From NCBI RefSeq assembly GCF_900116425.1, contig NZ_FPAS01000006.1, positions 203,365 to 267,364 on the forward strand: 64,000 bases of DNA, given 5' to 3'. The notes under the pieces are model-generated. The model was given only the letters and a program-made list of their open reading frames with translations, was not told the DNA's origin and did not search any database. The position numbers were made by a program, and so were the translations under genes. Source of the stretch: Lishizhenia tianjinensis (GTDB taxonomy: Bacteria > Bacteroidota > Bacteroidia > Flavobacteriales_D > Crocinitomicaceae). Positions 18,742 to 27,391 of the stretch are shown here, piece after piece; position 1 is the stretch's first letter; every line of letters starts with the position of its first letter.

Positions 18742-18851
18742 AGCTATGAATATCAATTTTGACGTAAATATGCAGAATTTTTAAAGTATTTCCAGTAAGG
18801 ATAGTCCGAAAGGAATTTTAAGTTTGTATAATTGCAGTATATACTAGAATC

Positions 18852-19319
18852 ATGACTGAAGCAAAATACATCATCAATAATTCTGAAATTACAGCGGTAG
18901 ATAATGCCACTGTTGAATGGGTAGACGATACTTTCTTCTACATCTTTTTCTTAGGACAAAAATACCACGGTGAAATTTTGGCCGCGAACCTGGAAGAAAA
19001 TACCCTTACCATCAAAATTAACCAACGTACTTTCGAGGTAAAGCGCAAAGGTGCTTTGGATGATTTGATTAAGAAAATGGGATTAGACCAGAAAAAGGTG
19101 AAGAAAATGCACCAGTTGGAATCTCCAATGCCGGGTCGTGTTATTTCTTTTGCTGTTGAAGTTGGACAAGAAGTTGAAGTGGGTTCTCCTTTGTTGACTT
19201 TGGAAGCCATGAAAATGGAAAATGTAATTAAAGCAGACGGTGTTGGAACAGTAAAAGGCTTGGCAGTAAACAACGGAGATGTTGTAGATAAAGGTCAAGT
19301 TATTATAGAGTTCGAATAA
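18852..19319 (+). CDS. Biotin/lipoyl-binding carrier protein (biotin carboxyl carrier)
   Basis: The 155-residue protein carries biotin for an acyl-CoA or oxaloacetate-type carboxylase. The C-terminal biotinyl domain (about 88-155) has the classic EAMKMEN with biotin-accepting Lys121, preceded by SPMPGRV. The N-terminal 85 residues form a separate beta-rich domain. No carboxylase or transcarboxylase subunit is adjacent, so the partner is probably encoded elsewhere; in Bacteroidetes such proteins often serve propionyl- or acetyl-CoA carboxylase. It is followed after 30 bases by the flippase gene. Confidence 0.93.
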   Translation: MTEAKYIINNSEITAVDNATVEWVDDTFFYIFFLGQKYHGEILAANLEENTLTIKINQRTFEVKRKGALDDLIKKMGLDQKKVKKMHQLESPMPGRVISFAVEVGQEVEVGSPLLTLEAMKMENVIKADGVGTVKGLAVNNGDVVDKGQVIIEFE

Positions 19320-19349
19320 AACACGGGTACTTTACGTTAGATTTGCTGT

Positions 19350-20792
19350 ATGAGCAAAGGTTTTATTTCTAATATCTTCTTGATCGTTTTATTGAACGTT
19401 CTAATAAAACCTTTTTACATTTTTGGTATAGATGCTCAAATCCAGAATCAGGTAGGTTTTGAGGAGTATGGTTTGTATTTCTCTTTGTTGAACTTATCTT
19501 TTTTGTTCAACATCGTTTTGGATTTTGGGATTACCAATTACAACAGTAAAAACATTGCTCAACACCCCAAGACACTTATAAAATATTTAGGGAGCTTAGT
19601 AGGTTTACGCCTCGTGCTCTCTTTTTTGTACCTGGTCATTACCCTTGTGGCAGCCCTGTTAATGGGGCATAATATGGAAACGATGCACCTGCTATTGTTT
19701 TTGTGTTTCAACCAAATTCTAGCAGCCTTCACCCTTTATTTCAGGAGTAATTTTGCAGGTTTACACCGCTTTAAAACAGATGCTATACTCTCTGTTCTAG
19801 ACCGATTAATCTTGATTTTCTTATGTTCAGGTGTATTGTACGCACAACTTTTTGATTTGGCTGTGAGTATAGATAATTTCATCTATGCCCAAAGCATCTC
19901 TTACTGTGTTGCAGCACTAACAGGCTTCATCTTAACCCTGCGCTTAGGAAAAAGTAAAATCAAACTTAAAAAACATATCAGTTATGCCCTGCTAAAGAGT
20001 AGTTTTCCCTATGCATTGTTGATTTTACTGATGATGCTCTACACCCGAACGGATGCAGTAATGCTAGAACGTTTATTGCCAAACGGGAAAGAACAAACGG
20101 GAATTTATGCGGCAGGTTTTAGAATTTTAGATGCGGCGAGTATTTTCCCTCTGCTCATAGCAGGAATATTGCTTCCGATGTTTGCTCGCATGCTCAAAAA
20201 GAAGGAAAATTTGAATGCCTTACTTACAACGGCAAGTTCCATTATGCTTCCCATATCAATCATTTGTGCAACCATTTGTTTCTTTTATGCCGATCAACTC
20301 CTTGGTTTAATTTACACCCAAACCACCCCCTCAACAAGTGCTTGTTTTAAAATGATAATTCTCAACTTCATTCCTATTTCAACTACTTACATTTTTGGCA
20401 CTTTGCTCACAGCCAACGGTAGTTTAAAAGCTCTGAACATGATGGCGATTGGAGGCTTTGCTTTGAACCTAAGTTTAAACTTCATTCTAATTCCAAGTTT
20501 AGAAGCCCAGGGTGCGGCAATTGCTACCCTTTTAACCCAAGGACTTACTTGTGTAGCACAAATTGTTATTGCACAACAGATCATTGGTTTCCAATTACAA
20601 AATAAGTTGACAATCAAACTATTTGTTTTTACGGGAATTTTAATCCTAATCAACCTCTATGTTCAGGCACAGTTTCATTACTTCTGGAGCATAGTCATTA
20701 ACTTATTACTAGCAGGTTTATTACTCTTCTCCCTACGCATTATAGACCTAAAAGCAGCTTTGGGCTTACTGAAAGAAAAAGTGAATAAATAA
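19350..20792 (+). CDS. Oligosaccharide flippase (Wzx-like, MOP superfamily)
   Basis: This 480-residue protein is almost wholly hydrophobic, with about 12-14 membrane segments. It looks like the polysaccharide biosynthesis (RfbX/Wzx) branch of the MOP exporters, which flip lipid-linked sugars across the inner membrane. Evidence includes the N-terminal FEEYGLYFSLLNLSFLF block, the central YTRTDAVMLERLLP and GIYAAGFRILDA segments, and the repeat-like LNLSLNFILIP late helix. It is isolated from other polysaccharide genes except for a glycosyltransferase 13 kb away. The substrate is unknown. Confidence 0.88.
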   Translation: MSKGFISNIFLIVLLNVLIKPFYIFGIDAQIQNQVGFEEYGLYFSLLNLSFLFNIVLDFGITNYNSKNIAQHPKTLIKYLGSLVGLRLVLSFLYLVITLVAALLMGHNMETMHLLLFLCFNQILAAFTLYFRSNFAGLHRFKTDAILSVLDRLILIFLCSGVLYAQLFDLAVSIDNFIYAQSISYCVAALTGFILTLRLGKSKIKLKKHISYALLKSSFPYALLILLMMLYTRTDAVMLERLLPNGKEQTGIYAAGFRILDAASIFPLLIAGILLPMFARMLKKKENLNALLTTASSIMLPISIICATICFFYADQLLGLIYTQTTPSTSACFKMIILNFIPISTTYIFGTLLTANGSLKALNMMAIGGFALNLSLNFILIPSLEAQGAAIATLLTQGLTCVAQIVIAQQIIGFQLQNKLTIKLFVFTGILILINLYVQAQFHYFWSIVINLLLAGLLLFSLRIIDLKAALGLLKEKVNK

Positions 20793-20851
20793 GAAACAAG
20801 CTTCATCACAGATTTTTAGTTTTCTCTGCCATTTTTTATATTTTTAACGGC

Positions 20852-22870
20852 ATGAAATTCCTATACTGCCTACTACTTGGTATATCTTCTTGTGTAACTT
20901 GGGGGCAAGATACTTTAACGGATTCCTTCTGTTCCACTTTTGAGGGGCTGGAAGAAACCTTGAAGAAATATCACTATCAAGTCCCTACACAAGATTCGGT
21001 TTTCCACCAAAACATGATACACTATTTTCTGGATGAGATTGATCCTAATGGTCAAATATTAACCCTGGAAGACGAACAAAAAATCACCACTTCCCTCTCG
21101 AATACGCCGCGTGAAATGTGCAAACAAATGGAGGATGTAAAAGAAATCTATAAAGCCTCACTGCAACGTTTAGATCATTACTTTAAAAATTTTGAACAAG
21201 AAGAATTCCAGCTAAAAAACACTGAAATCTACACCTACAGTTTTACTCCTTCTCGCTTAACTTTGGAAGAACATCAAAAGTTATGGAAAAAGAAAATACG
21301 ACTCAAAGCCTACGCCAAACACTTGCAAAACTTTGATGAAAAAGACAGTGTTCAACCTTTAACGCAAGACAAATTTCAAGCTTATATAAAGACGGTTCTT
21401 GTCACCGAAAACTGTAAGTTAAAAACTTACGAAAATGAAATTGAACACATGGGCGAAAGTTTAATGAATGCCTATGCCATGAGTTTCGACCCACATTCTA
21501 ATTATTTCTCGGGGAGTAGTTTAATGAATTTTGAAGAACAATTGAGCGATGAAAAACTCTCGTATGGAATAGAATTTAACAAGAACAGAGCCCAAGAAAT
21601 CGTTATAGCAAGTATAGCTCCAGGTAGTTCGGCATGGAAAAGCAACCAACTCCACGAAGGTGATATCTTAATTAAGACTAAACACCTTGGTACAAGCACA
21701 GAAAACTTTGAATGTTCATCTCTTGAGTCCTTGATTGATTTATTACAAGGCTACGCTCCCTCGGCGAAAACTAGCTTCACCTTTAAGAAAAGCAATGGTG
21801 AAATTGTAGAAGTTGAACTTGAAAAATCAGAAATTCAAGTCAGTGACAATATCATTTCTTCTTACATACTTGATGGGGAACAAAAAGTAGGCTACATCTA
21901 TCTCCCTTCTTTCTACACTAATGATGATTTCTACTTTCTACCCAACGGTTGTGCCAATGATTTGGCCAAGGAATTACTTCAATTAAAACGCGAAGGAATT
22001 GAAGGTTTGGTGTTAGACCTTAGAGACAATGGTGGAGGTTCTTTGTTAGAAGCTATTCGTTTGGTGGGAAGTTTTATCAATTATGGTGGTATCACTGTCA
22101 TCGATGAAAGAGGAGAAGAAAGATATACCTTAAAAGATCCGAGCAGGGGGTATGTTTTTGAAAAGCCTTTGGTGGTTATGATCAATCAATTCAGTGCTTC
22201 GGCTTCTGAGTTATTTGCCAGTGCCATGCAAGATCAAAACAGAGGTGTAGTTGTGGGATCTCCTAGTTATGGAAAATCTACCATGCAGCACGTTCTTCCT
22301 CTGGAAAGAAGTGGAGAATATTTGGCCAATCATTTTGTGAAAGTAACAACGGGGGCATTTTATAGAATAGACGGACAAACCCACCAGAACAAAGGTGTAC
22401 AGCCCGATATCACGTTCCCACTACCCTATCAAGGACTTCCTATAAGTGAAAAAAACAACGTCAACGCTTTGCAATTTGATACCATTTCTAAAAAGACGTA
22501 TTATTACCCGCTATCACCCATTATACTGGATAAAATACAGGAGTTAAGCAAAAATCGAATTGAGCAAGACAGTAATTTTCTTGAGGTACAAAACTTCAAT
22601 CAAAAACTGATAAAACAATTTACAGGTTCGCAAATCTCTTGTAAGTATGAGGATTTTGTGGAGTACTACTACAGCAATAATAGGTTGGAGAGTGATACCT
22701 CCAAAATGGCGTTTAAGGCTGATCGACCCAACTATTTCAAAGACAACCTCTACACCGCTAAAGCTGACGAAATTATTGCCAACTCTTTAGAAGGAATTAA
22801 AGATGATATTTACCTCAATGAGGCCTATCAAATCTTAATAGATCTTATAAATCAAACACAAAACAAATGA
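20852..22870 (+). CDS. S41 family C-terminal processing peptidase (PDZ domain)
   Basis: The 672-residue secreted serine protease begins with a signal peptide ending near TWGQ. It has a Prc-like layout: a helical N-terminal part, a PDZ domain at about 235-330, and the S41 catalytic core. Probable catalytic residues are Ser450 (in FSASASE) and Lys475 (in SYGKST), spaced 25 residues as in E. coli Prc; the LDLRDNGGG block precedes them. It acts in the periplasm on protein C-termini. Its stop overlaps the start of the following gene by 4 bases, so the two are translationally coupled. Confidence 0.93.
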   Translation: MKFLYCLLLGISSCVTWGQDTLTDSFCSTFEGLEETLKKYHYQVPTQDSVFHQNMIHYFLDEIDPNGQILTLEDEQKITTSLSNTPREMCKQMEDVKEIYKASLQRLDHYFKNFEQEEFQLKNTEIYTYSFTPSRLTLEEHQKLWKKKIRLKAYAKHLQNFDEKDSVQPLTQDKFQAYIKTVLVTENCKLKTYENEIEHMGESLMNAYAMSFDPHSNYFSGSSLMNFEEQLSDEKLSYGIEFNKNRAQEIVIASIAPGSSAWKSNQLHEGDILIKTKHLGTSTENFECSSLESLIDLLQGYAPSAKTSFTFKKSNGEIVEVELEKSEIQVSDNIISSYILDGEQKVGYIYLPSFYTNDDFYFLPNGCANDLAKELLQLKREGIEGLVLDLRDNGGGSLLEAIRLVGSFINYGGITVIDERGEERYTLKDPSRGYVFEKPLVVMINQFSASASELFASAMQDQNRGVVVGSPSYGKSTMQHVLPLERSGEYLANHFVKVTTGAFYRIDGQTHQNKGVQPDITFPLPYQGLPISEKNNVNALQFDTISKKTYYYPLSPIILDKIQELSKNRIEQDSNFLEVQNFNQKLIKQFTGSQISCKYEDFVEYYYSNNRLESDTSKMAFKADRPNYFKDNLYTAKADEIIANSLEGIKDDIYLNEAYQILIDLINQTQNK

Positions 22871-23892
22871 AACATCTAAAAATGCTTTGCGCCCTATCTT
22901 GCGCAATGTTCCTAGCTTTTACCAGCTACAGTCAATCATCCGTAGAGTACATGAACAGTGTATTGGAACCTATCGCCGAACTCAAAAAAGAAACGTGGAA
23001 TTACATGAAGGCCGTTACCAAAGGTAAAGGAGCCCGAAAAGTAGAAGGAAAGCGAATGGAATTAATCATGGGACTGAAAAATGCTAAACGTGAAGTTGCA
23101 AAAATTTCTGATTACAAAGGAGATGACAATTTACGCACTGAGGCGGAAGAATATTTAGGAATGAGTATAACTGTTTTGGAAGAAGACTTCGGTAAAATCT
23201 TAGACATGGAAGACATCGCCGAGCAGTCTTACGACTTAATGGAAGCTTACTTGTTGGCCAAAGAAAAAGCGAACGACAAACTACAAGCGGCAGGTGATGA
23301 ATTAGATGCAGCACAAAGAACTTTTGCTGATGCAAATGACATCACTTTAGTGGAAGCTGAAAGCGACAAAACATCAGAGAAAATTAAAAAAGCAGGAAAA
23401 GCTTTGAGATACTACAACGAAATCTACTTGATTTTCTTTAAAGTTTACAAGCAAGAAGCTTACGTTATTGACGCACAGAACAGACAAGACGTTATGGCCA
23501 TGGAGCAAAACATCAACACCTTGAAAGCAGATGCCGAAGCAGGTTTGGAAAAATTAGCTGCACTAGAAGCTTTTGATGGCGATAAAACCTTAATTGCTGC
23601 ATGTAAAGAAGCGATGGAGTTTTACTTGGATGAAGCCGAAAACACTTTCCCAGCAATGTTGAACTTTTACTTGGCTAAAGATAACTTTGACAAAGCCAAA
23701 GAAACCTTTGAAGCAACGAAGAAAAAAGATAGAACGCAGAAAGTAGTTGATAAATACAACAACGCGGGTAAAAAATACAACGAAGCTGTAGGTGAGTTCA
23801 ATAAAGTAAACGAAAGCTCTAACGACGAAAGAGGAGATACTTTAAAAAATTGGAACAAAAGCGTAGACAAATTCTTTTCAAATCACGCTTAA
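22867..23892 (+). CDS. Secreted helical protein, possibly LIC11966-like surface protein
   Basis: The 341-residue product has a signal peptide (MKHLKMLCALSCAMFLAF, ending SYSQ) and a mature part that is nearly all charged, Ala- and Lys/Glu-rich helix, consistent with coiled coils or a helical bundle. It resembles the LIC11966 family of putative surface proteins, but that recollection is weak. Its start codon overlaps the stop of the S41 protease gene (ATGA), so it could be a substrate or partner of that protease. A terminator was not identified in the 96 bases after the stop, and function is unknown. Confidence 0.75.
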   Translation: MKHLKMLCALSCAMFLAFTSYSQSSVEYMNSVLEPIAELKKETWNYMKAVTKGKGARKVEGKRMELIMGLKNAKREVAKISDYKGDDNLRTEAEEYLGMSITVLEEDFGKILDMEDIAEQSYDLMEAYLLAKEKANDKLQAAGDELDAAQRTFADANDITLVEAESDKTSEKIKKAGKALRYYNEIYLIFFKVYKQEAYVIDAQNRQDVMAMEQNINTLKADAEAGLEKLAALEAFDGDKTLIAACKEAMEFYLDEAENTFPAMLNFYLAKDNFDKAKETFEATKKKDRTQKVVDKYNNAGKKYNEAVGEFNKVNESSNDERGDTLKNWNKSVDKFFSNHA

Positions 23893-23957
23893 TCTAAATG
23901 GACCAATTCGACGTAGGTTTACCTAGAATTGGTCATTTTAATTGCCCTTTCCCCTTT

Positions 23958-23991
23958 TTGATAATAATTCTTAAAAAGATGATTAATTTTG
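23958..23991 (+). promoter_or_regulatory. Promoter of the ferredoxin-NADP reductase gene
   Basis: TTG (23958-23960), a 23-base spacer and TAATTTTG (23984-23991) fit the Bacteroidetes consensus. The box lies 24 bases before the ATG at 24016, which shows that the in-frame TTG at 23989 is not the start. Confidence 0.6.
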
Positions 23992-24015
23992 GGGACTGAA
24001 ATAGACTTTAGTACA

Positions 24016-25026
24016 ATGATAGAAACAGATATAATAATTATTGGAGCTGGTCCTGTAGGACTTTTCGCCATCTTCGAAGCTGGACTTTTAAAATTGAAAT
24101 GTCACTTAATCGATTCATTGCCACAAGCGGGTGGACAGTGTTCTGAGATTTACCCAAAAAAACCGATTTACGATATCCCTGGATTTCCATCGGTATTGGC
24201 AGGAGATTTAGTAGACAATTTAATGGAACAAGCTAGACCTTTTAAACCTGGATTTACTTTAGGTGAGGCTGCTGAGAAAATTGAAAAGCAAGAAGACGGT
24301 TCTTTTATTGTAACTACTTCTAAAGGTACACAACACCACGCTCCTATCGTTATGATAGCAGGAGGTTTAGGTGTATTCGAACCACGTAAACCGCCAGTAG
24401 AAAACTTGGCAGATTACGAAGATAAAGGAGTTGAATACATCATCAAAGATCCAGAATTCTACAGAGGTAAACGTTGTGTGATCGCAGGAGGTGGAGATTC
24501 AGCATTAGACTGGTCTATTTTCTTAGCAGAGAAAAACATTGCTTCTGAAGTTGCTTTGGTTCACCGTAGAAGTTCTTTCAGAGGTCACTTAGATTCAGTA
24601 CAAAAAGTAATGGATTTGGCCGAAGCTGGAAAAATCAAATTGATTACAGAAGCTGAGGTTGTAGGTGTTGCTGGAGAAGGTAAAGTTGAAAATGTTACCA
24701 TCAAACACCAAAAACAAGGTGAGATTGTAATGGATACAGATCACTTCATTCCTTTATTCGGATTGAAACCATCTTTGGGTCCTATCGCAGATTGGGGATT
24801 AGAGATAGAAAAGAATGCCATCAAAGTAGATACAAGAGATTACTCTACAAACATTGAAGGTATTTATGCCATCGGTGATGTGAACACTTACGAAGGTAAA
24901 TTGAAATTAATCTTGTGTGGTTTCCACGAAGGTACAATTGCTTTACAATCGGCGTTTGCACGTATTCACCCAGACAAAAAGAATGTATTAAAGTATACTA
25001 CTGTAAACGGAGTTCAAGGATTCTAA
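24016..25026 (+). CDS. Thioredoxin-reductase-like ferredoxin-NADP(+) reductase
   Basis: The 336-residue flavoprotein is of the dimeric thioredoxin-reductase-like FNR type, which transfers electrons between ferredoxin and NADP(H). The FAD-binding loop is IIIIGAGPVGLF near the N-terminus, followed by PQAGGQCSEIYP. The NADP loop AGGGDSALDW is present, and the paired active-site cysteines of true thioredoxin reductases are absent, as expected. GIYAIGDVNTYEGK is the C-terminal FAD-binding block. The gene is single, with its own promoter and terminator. A [2Fe-2S] ferredoxin gene is in the same window at 57 kb. Confidence 0.92.
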   Translation: MIETDIIIIGAGPVGLFAIFEAGLLKLKCHLIDSLPQAGGQCSEIYPKKPIYDIPGFPSVLAGDLVDNLMEQARPFKPGFTLGEAAEKIEKQEDGSFIVTTSKGTQHHAPIVMIAGGLGVFEPRKPPVENLADYEDKGVEYIIKDPEFYRGKRCVIAGGGDSALDWSIFLAEKNIASEVALVHRRSSFRGHLDSVQKVMDLAEAGKIKLITEAEVVGVAGEGKVENVTIKHQKQGEIVMDTDHFIPLFGLKPSLGPIADWGLEIEKNAIKVDTRDYSTNIEGIYAIGDVNTYEGKLKLILCGFHEGTIALQSAFARIHPDKKNVLKYTTVNGVQGF

Positions 25027-25051
25027 AACTTGTATACTTGTTAATAAAATT

Positions 25052-25084
25052 AAAGTCGACTCATTTTGGGTCGACTTTTTTTTG
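25052..25084 (+). terminator. Terminator after the FNR gene
   Basis: A perfect 9-bp stem AAAGTCGAC / GTCGACTTT with a 9-base loop is followed by a run of T residues. Confidence 0.92.
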
Positions 25085-25126
25085 AACCTAATCTTCCCTC
25101 AGGTGTACCGTAAGAAAACACCGCAT

Positions 25127-25459
25127 ATGAAAACGATCATTCAAATTATTGTAGCCTTACTCCTGTTCTTTTACGGAAAGACAAGTTATGGACAAACCAA
25201 CGAACCTTATGACGACAGTTTAACTTTATACAATTTTGGTTTGCCTGTCGTTCATCAATACCATATTAAAGACAGCATAGCCAACAGTATGGGCTTCAAT
25301 TTTAAGTTTGTGGCGGGTTGTACACCCATGCCCGGACAAATGGAAGAAATCCAACAACACAACAAAGAAATACGCAAAAGGTTAAAGCGTTTATTAGGTC
25401 CCAATTGGGAAGAAGAATTTAATGCGAAATGCGATGAGGCTATGAAAGAAGGGGTATAA
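25127..25459 (+). CDS. Small exported protein, unknown function
   Basis: Starting at the ATG at 25127 the product is 110 residues with a signal peptide (MKTIIQIIVALLLFF, ending SYGQ). An upstream in-frame TTG at 25082 is just inside the T-run of the preceding terminator and is rejected. The mature part has two cysteines (AGCTP and NAKCD) and a helical, lysine- and glutamate-rich tail. I do not recognise a family. It follows the terminator of the FNR gene and faces the minus-strand barrel-like gene. Function unknown. Confidence 0.65.
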   Translation: MKTIIQIIVALLLFFYGKTSYGQTNEPYDDSLTLYNFGLPVVHQYHIKDSIANSMGFNFKFVAGCTPMPGQMEEIQQHNKEIRKRLKRLLGPNWEEEFNAKCDEAMKEGV

Positions 25460-25574
25460 ATTATCTACTGGATAAAGGATGGCCAACTAATCCATAAATA
25501 TTTAAAGCACACAAACAATTTTGAATTTTAAACTTTGAATTTTGAATTGAAATTCGCTTCAACCGCGGGCAGGA

Positions 25575-26099
25575 CTACTTCTTATTACGCTTCCTCCAAT
25601 TGTAATCTCTGTCGTTAATCAAAACAAAACGCAAAGAAATATAGAGATGATTCGTATTGGTAAAACTTTCCGAAGGAGTTAAAAACATGTACCCCGTTTG
25701 TAGGTGTAAGGGTAAAAATTTATAGCCAATTGCCGGACCAATTCCAAAACGTGTCTCTTCAAAATTACTGCGCAAGGCTATGCTTCCACCATAAGTCAAA
25801 TTCAACCTTCCTTTTTTAAACCAATAACCGGCAGAATAACCCAATACATTCTCTTTGAAATTATAATCAAAACCCATGTTTACCGCATGTGTTTTAGGGT
25901 GTATTAATTTCACCTGTTTGAATTGCATTTCTGCTCCAAACTCCAGCTGTCTGTATCTTCCTTGTTGTAAACCTATGTAGGGTCCGGTTTTTCTAACAGA
26001 AAGCAAGGGCTTCTTTTTTTGCTCAAACAATTTCCTATCCTGAGCAAAAGTCAAACTAAAAGCACAACACAAAAACGCTATTAACAGACTACTCTTCAT
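25575..26099 (-). CDS. Small outer-membrane beta-barrel-like protein, unknown function
   Basis: The 174-residue protein has a signal peptide (MKSSLLIAFLCCAFSL, ending TFAQ). The mature part alternates hydrophobic and polar residues, with glycine-rich turns and many aromatic residues (YIGLQQGRYRQLEFGAE, RFGIGPAIGYKF). This suggests 6-8 transmembrane strands. A terminal segment LYISLRFVLI followed by basic residues is compatible with a barrel end. It overlaps the start region of the upstream CvpA-like gene by 11 bases, so they are co-transcribed. Function is unknown. Confidence 0.65.
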   Translation of the reverse strand: MKSSLLIAFLCCAFSLTFAQDRKLFEQKKKPLLSVRKTGPYIGLQQGRYRQLEFGAEMQFKQVKLIHPKTHAVNMGFDYNFKENVLGYSAGYWFKKGRLNLTYGGSIALRSNFEETRFGIGPAIGYKFLPLHLQTGYMFLTPSESFTNTNHLYISLRFVLINDRDYNWRKRNKK

Positions 26100-26724
26100 C
26101 CTTCTTCAATTTATCCTTCAACTCCTCTATACTTACCCCCAATGAATCTGCCTTTTCTTTTAAATCCAACGCATCATTTACCGTTTCATTGAACTCTTCT
26201 AAAACGGATTTTTTCTCTTCCACATTGTTCTTTAGCCAAATTCTACTGTCTTCAACGGCAGGAATGGTAACCAAAGCCACCTGTTTCATAGGTTCATACA
26301 TTTTCGATGCTTCCTTTTGTTCTGTAGGTATGAAGTTGCCACGTTCATCATAGGTCTCTACCAAGATGATAAGTATGCTCAAGGTATATACCATTTTAAT
26401 GAGAGAAAGCAATACTCCTAACAACTTGTTTACCGAAGAAAGATTCACCAACTCCACCATTTTCTCGAGCATTCTTCCTGCAAAATAAATCAGAGCACCT
26501 ACGACTAAAAAAGTCAAGGTAAAAGCCACCACAGGAAGGTACTTGTCTTCCATTTCTATACTCCCATTGATCTTCTCCGCGGTAAAATCTGAAAAGTGAA
26601 TACCTGCATATATTCCTACTAAAAGAGCCAAGAGGGTAAATAATTCAACGATTAATCCTTTCTTAAAACCTTTCCAGGCTGCGTAAGCCAAAGGCACAAG
26701 GAGAAGTATATCTATGGTATTCAT
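26089..26724 (-). CDS. CvpA family membrane protein
   Basis: The 211-residue inner-membrane protein has four predicted helices in the first 125 residues (IDILLLVPLAYAAWKGFKKG, VELFTLLALLVGIYAGIHF and two more). The motif WKGFKKGLIVELFTLLALL is typical of CvpA, the colicin V production and secretion family. The C-terminal 60 residues are a charged, partly coiled-coil tail (FNETVNDALDLKEKADSL). CvpA proteins are linked to envelope stress tolerance in other bacteria, but this copy's role is not known. It overlaps the following barrel-like gene by 11 bases. Confidence 0.85.
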   Translation of the reverse strand: MNTIDILLLVPLAYAAWKGFKKGLIVELFTLLALLVGIYAGIHFSDFTAEKINGSIEMEDKYLPVVAFTLTFLVVGALIYFAGRMLEKMVELVNLSSVNKLLGVLLSLIKMVYTLSILIILVETYDERGNFIPTEQKEASKMYEPMKQVALVTIPAVEDSRIWLKNNVEEKKSVLEEFNETVNDALDLKEKADSLGVSIEELKDKLKKDEE

Positions 26725-26800
26725 GACTATAAAAGTAAAAGGGATATGCTTTAGATTTACCCTCCGAAACGGGAGTTGCTAACAGCACATTAGGGATTAC

Positions 26801-27391
26801 CTAATTCTTGCAATTACATGGAGGATCAAATTTCACTTCAACATCCTTTAAAAGGGCTGTCCATTTCTCCACAAAAACTTCGTTAAAGGTTTGTCCACGC
26901 AAATCTACATAAGTCAGTTGTCCGTTCAATTTTGCAAATTCTTCTGGTAAGGTAGTGAGCATGCAGTCATAAAGATCCAAAACCATTAAATGTGGCAAAG
27001 AACAAATACCTGGGTTCAAATAATTCAAACTGTTCTTTGCTAAACTCAAATACTTTAAAGAAGGTATAAGATTGAGTATAGGCGGACAAGTGGTGAATTC
27101 ATTTTTGTATAAATCCAAGAATTCAAGCTTATGGAATTCCTTAATATAACTAGGTAAAACGGTAAGTTTATTCTTACTTAAATCTAAAGCCTTTAAATGC
27201 TTAAACTTTTGTAATTCGGTAGGAAGACTATCTAATTTAGATTTAGAAAAATCAATGGCATAAACCGTATCGGGGTGTGCATTTTGGGCTACTTCCCAAG
27301 TAAGAAAAGCGTAGTTTTCTTTTACAAGATCGAATTGAGCTTGGAGACTACCAATTATGCTCAAGAATAGTATGCCTAACCAAAACCTCAT
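26801..27391 (-). CDS. Exported leucine-rich-repeat protein
   Basis: The 196-residue protein starts with a signal peptide (MRFWLGILFLSIIGS, ending LQAQ). About five leucine-rich repeats of 22-24 residues follow, with units such as LPTELQKFKHLKALDLSKNKLT and LEFLDLYKNEFTTCPP. The last part is a Cys-containing C-cap (PPCNCKN). LRRs usually bind other proteins. The start codon lies inside the 3' end of ribF; the overlap is 44 bases in another frame. Because the signal peptide begins at this Met, the overlap is real if the gene is expressed. Confidence 0.8.
   Translation of the reverse strand: MRFWLGILFLSIIGSLQAQFDLVKENYAFLTWEVAQNAHPDTVYAIDFSKSKLDSLPTELQKFKHLKALDLSKNKLTVLPSYIKEFHKLEFLDLYKNEFTTCPPILNLIPSLKYLSLAKNSLNYLNPGICSLPHLMVLDLYDCMLTTLPEEFAKLNGQLTYVDLRGQTFNEVFVEKWTALLKDVEVKFDPPCNCKN

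Noticed and set aside
23989..24015. TTG start for the FNR gene
   Set aside because: The TTG lies at the -7 box of a good promoter, and the ATG at 24016 gives the usual family N-terminus.
25052..25084. GTCGAC hairpin after the FNR gene as a further copy of the inverted-repeat element
   Set aside because: Only GTCGAC is shared; it is an ordinary terminator with a T run and lacks the 31-bp arm.
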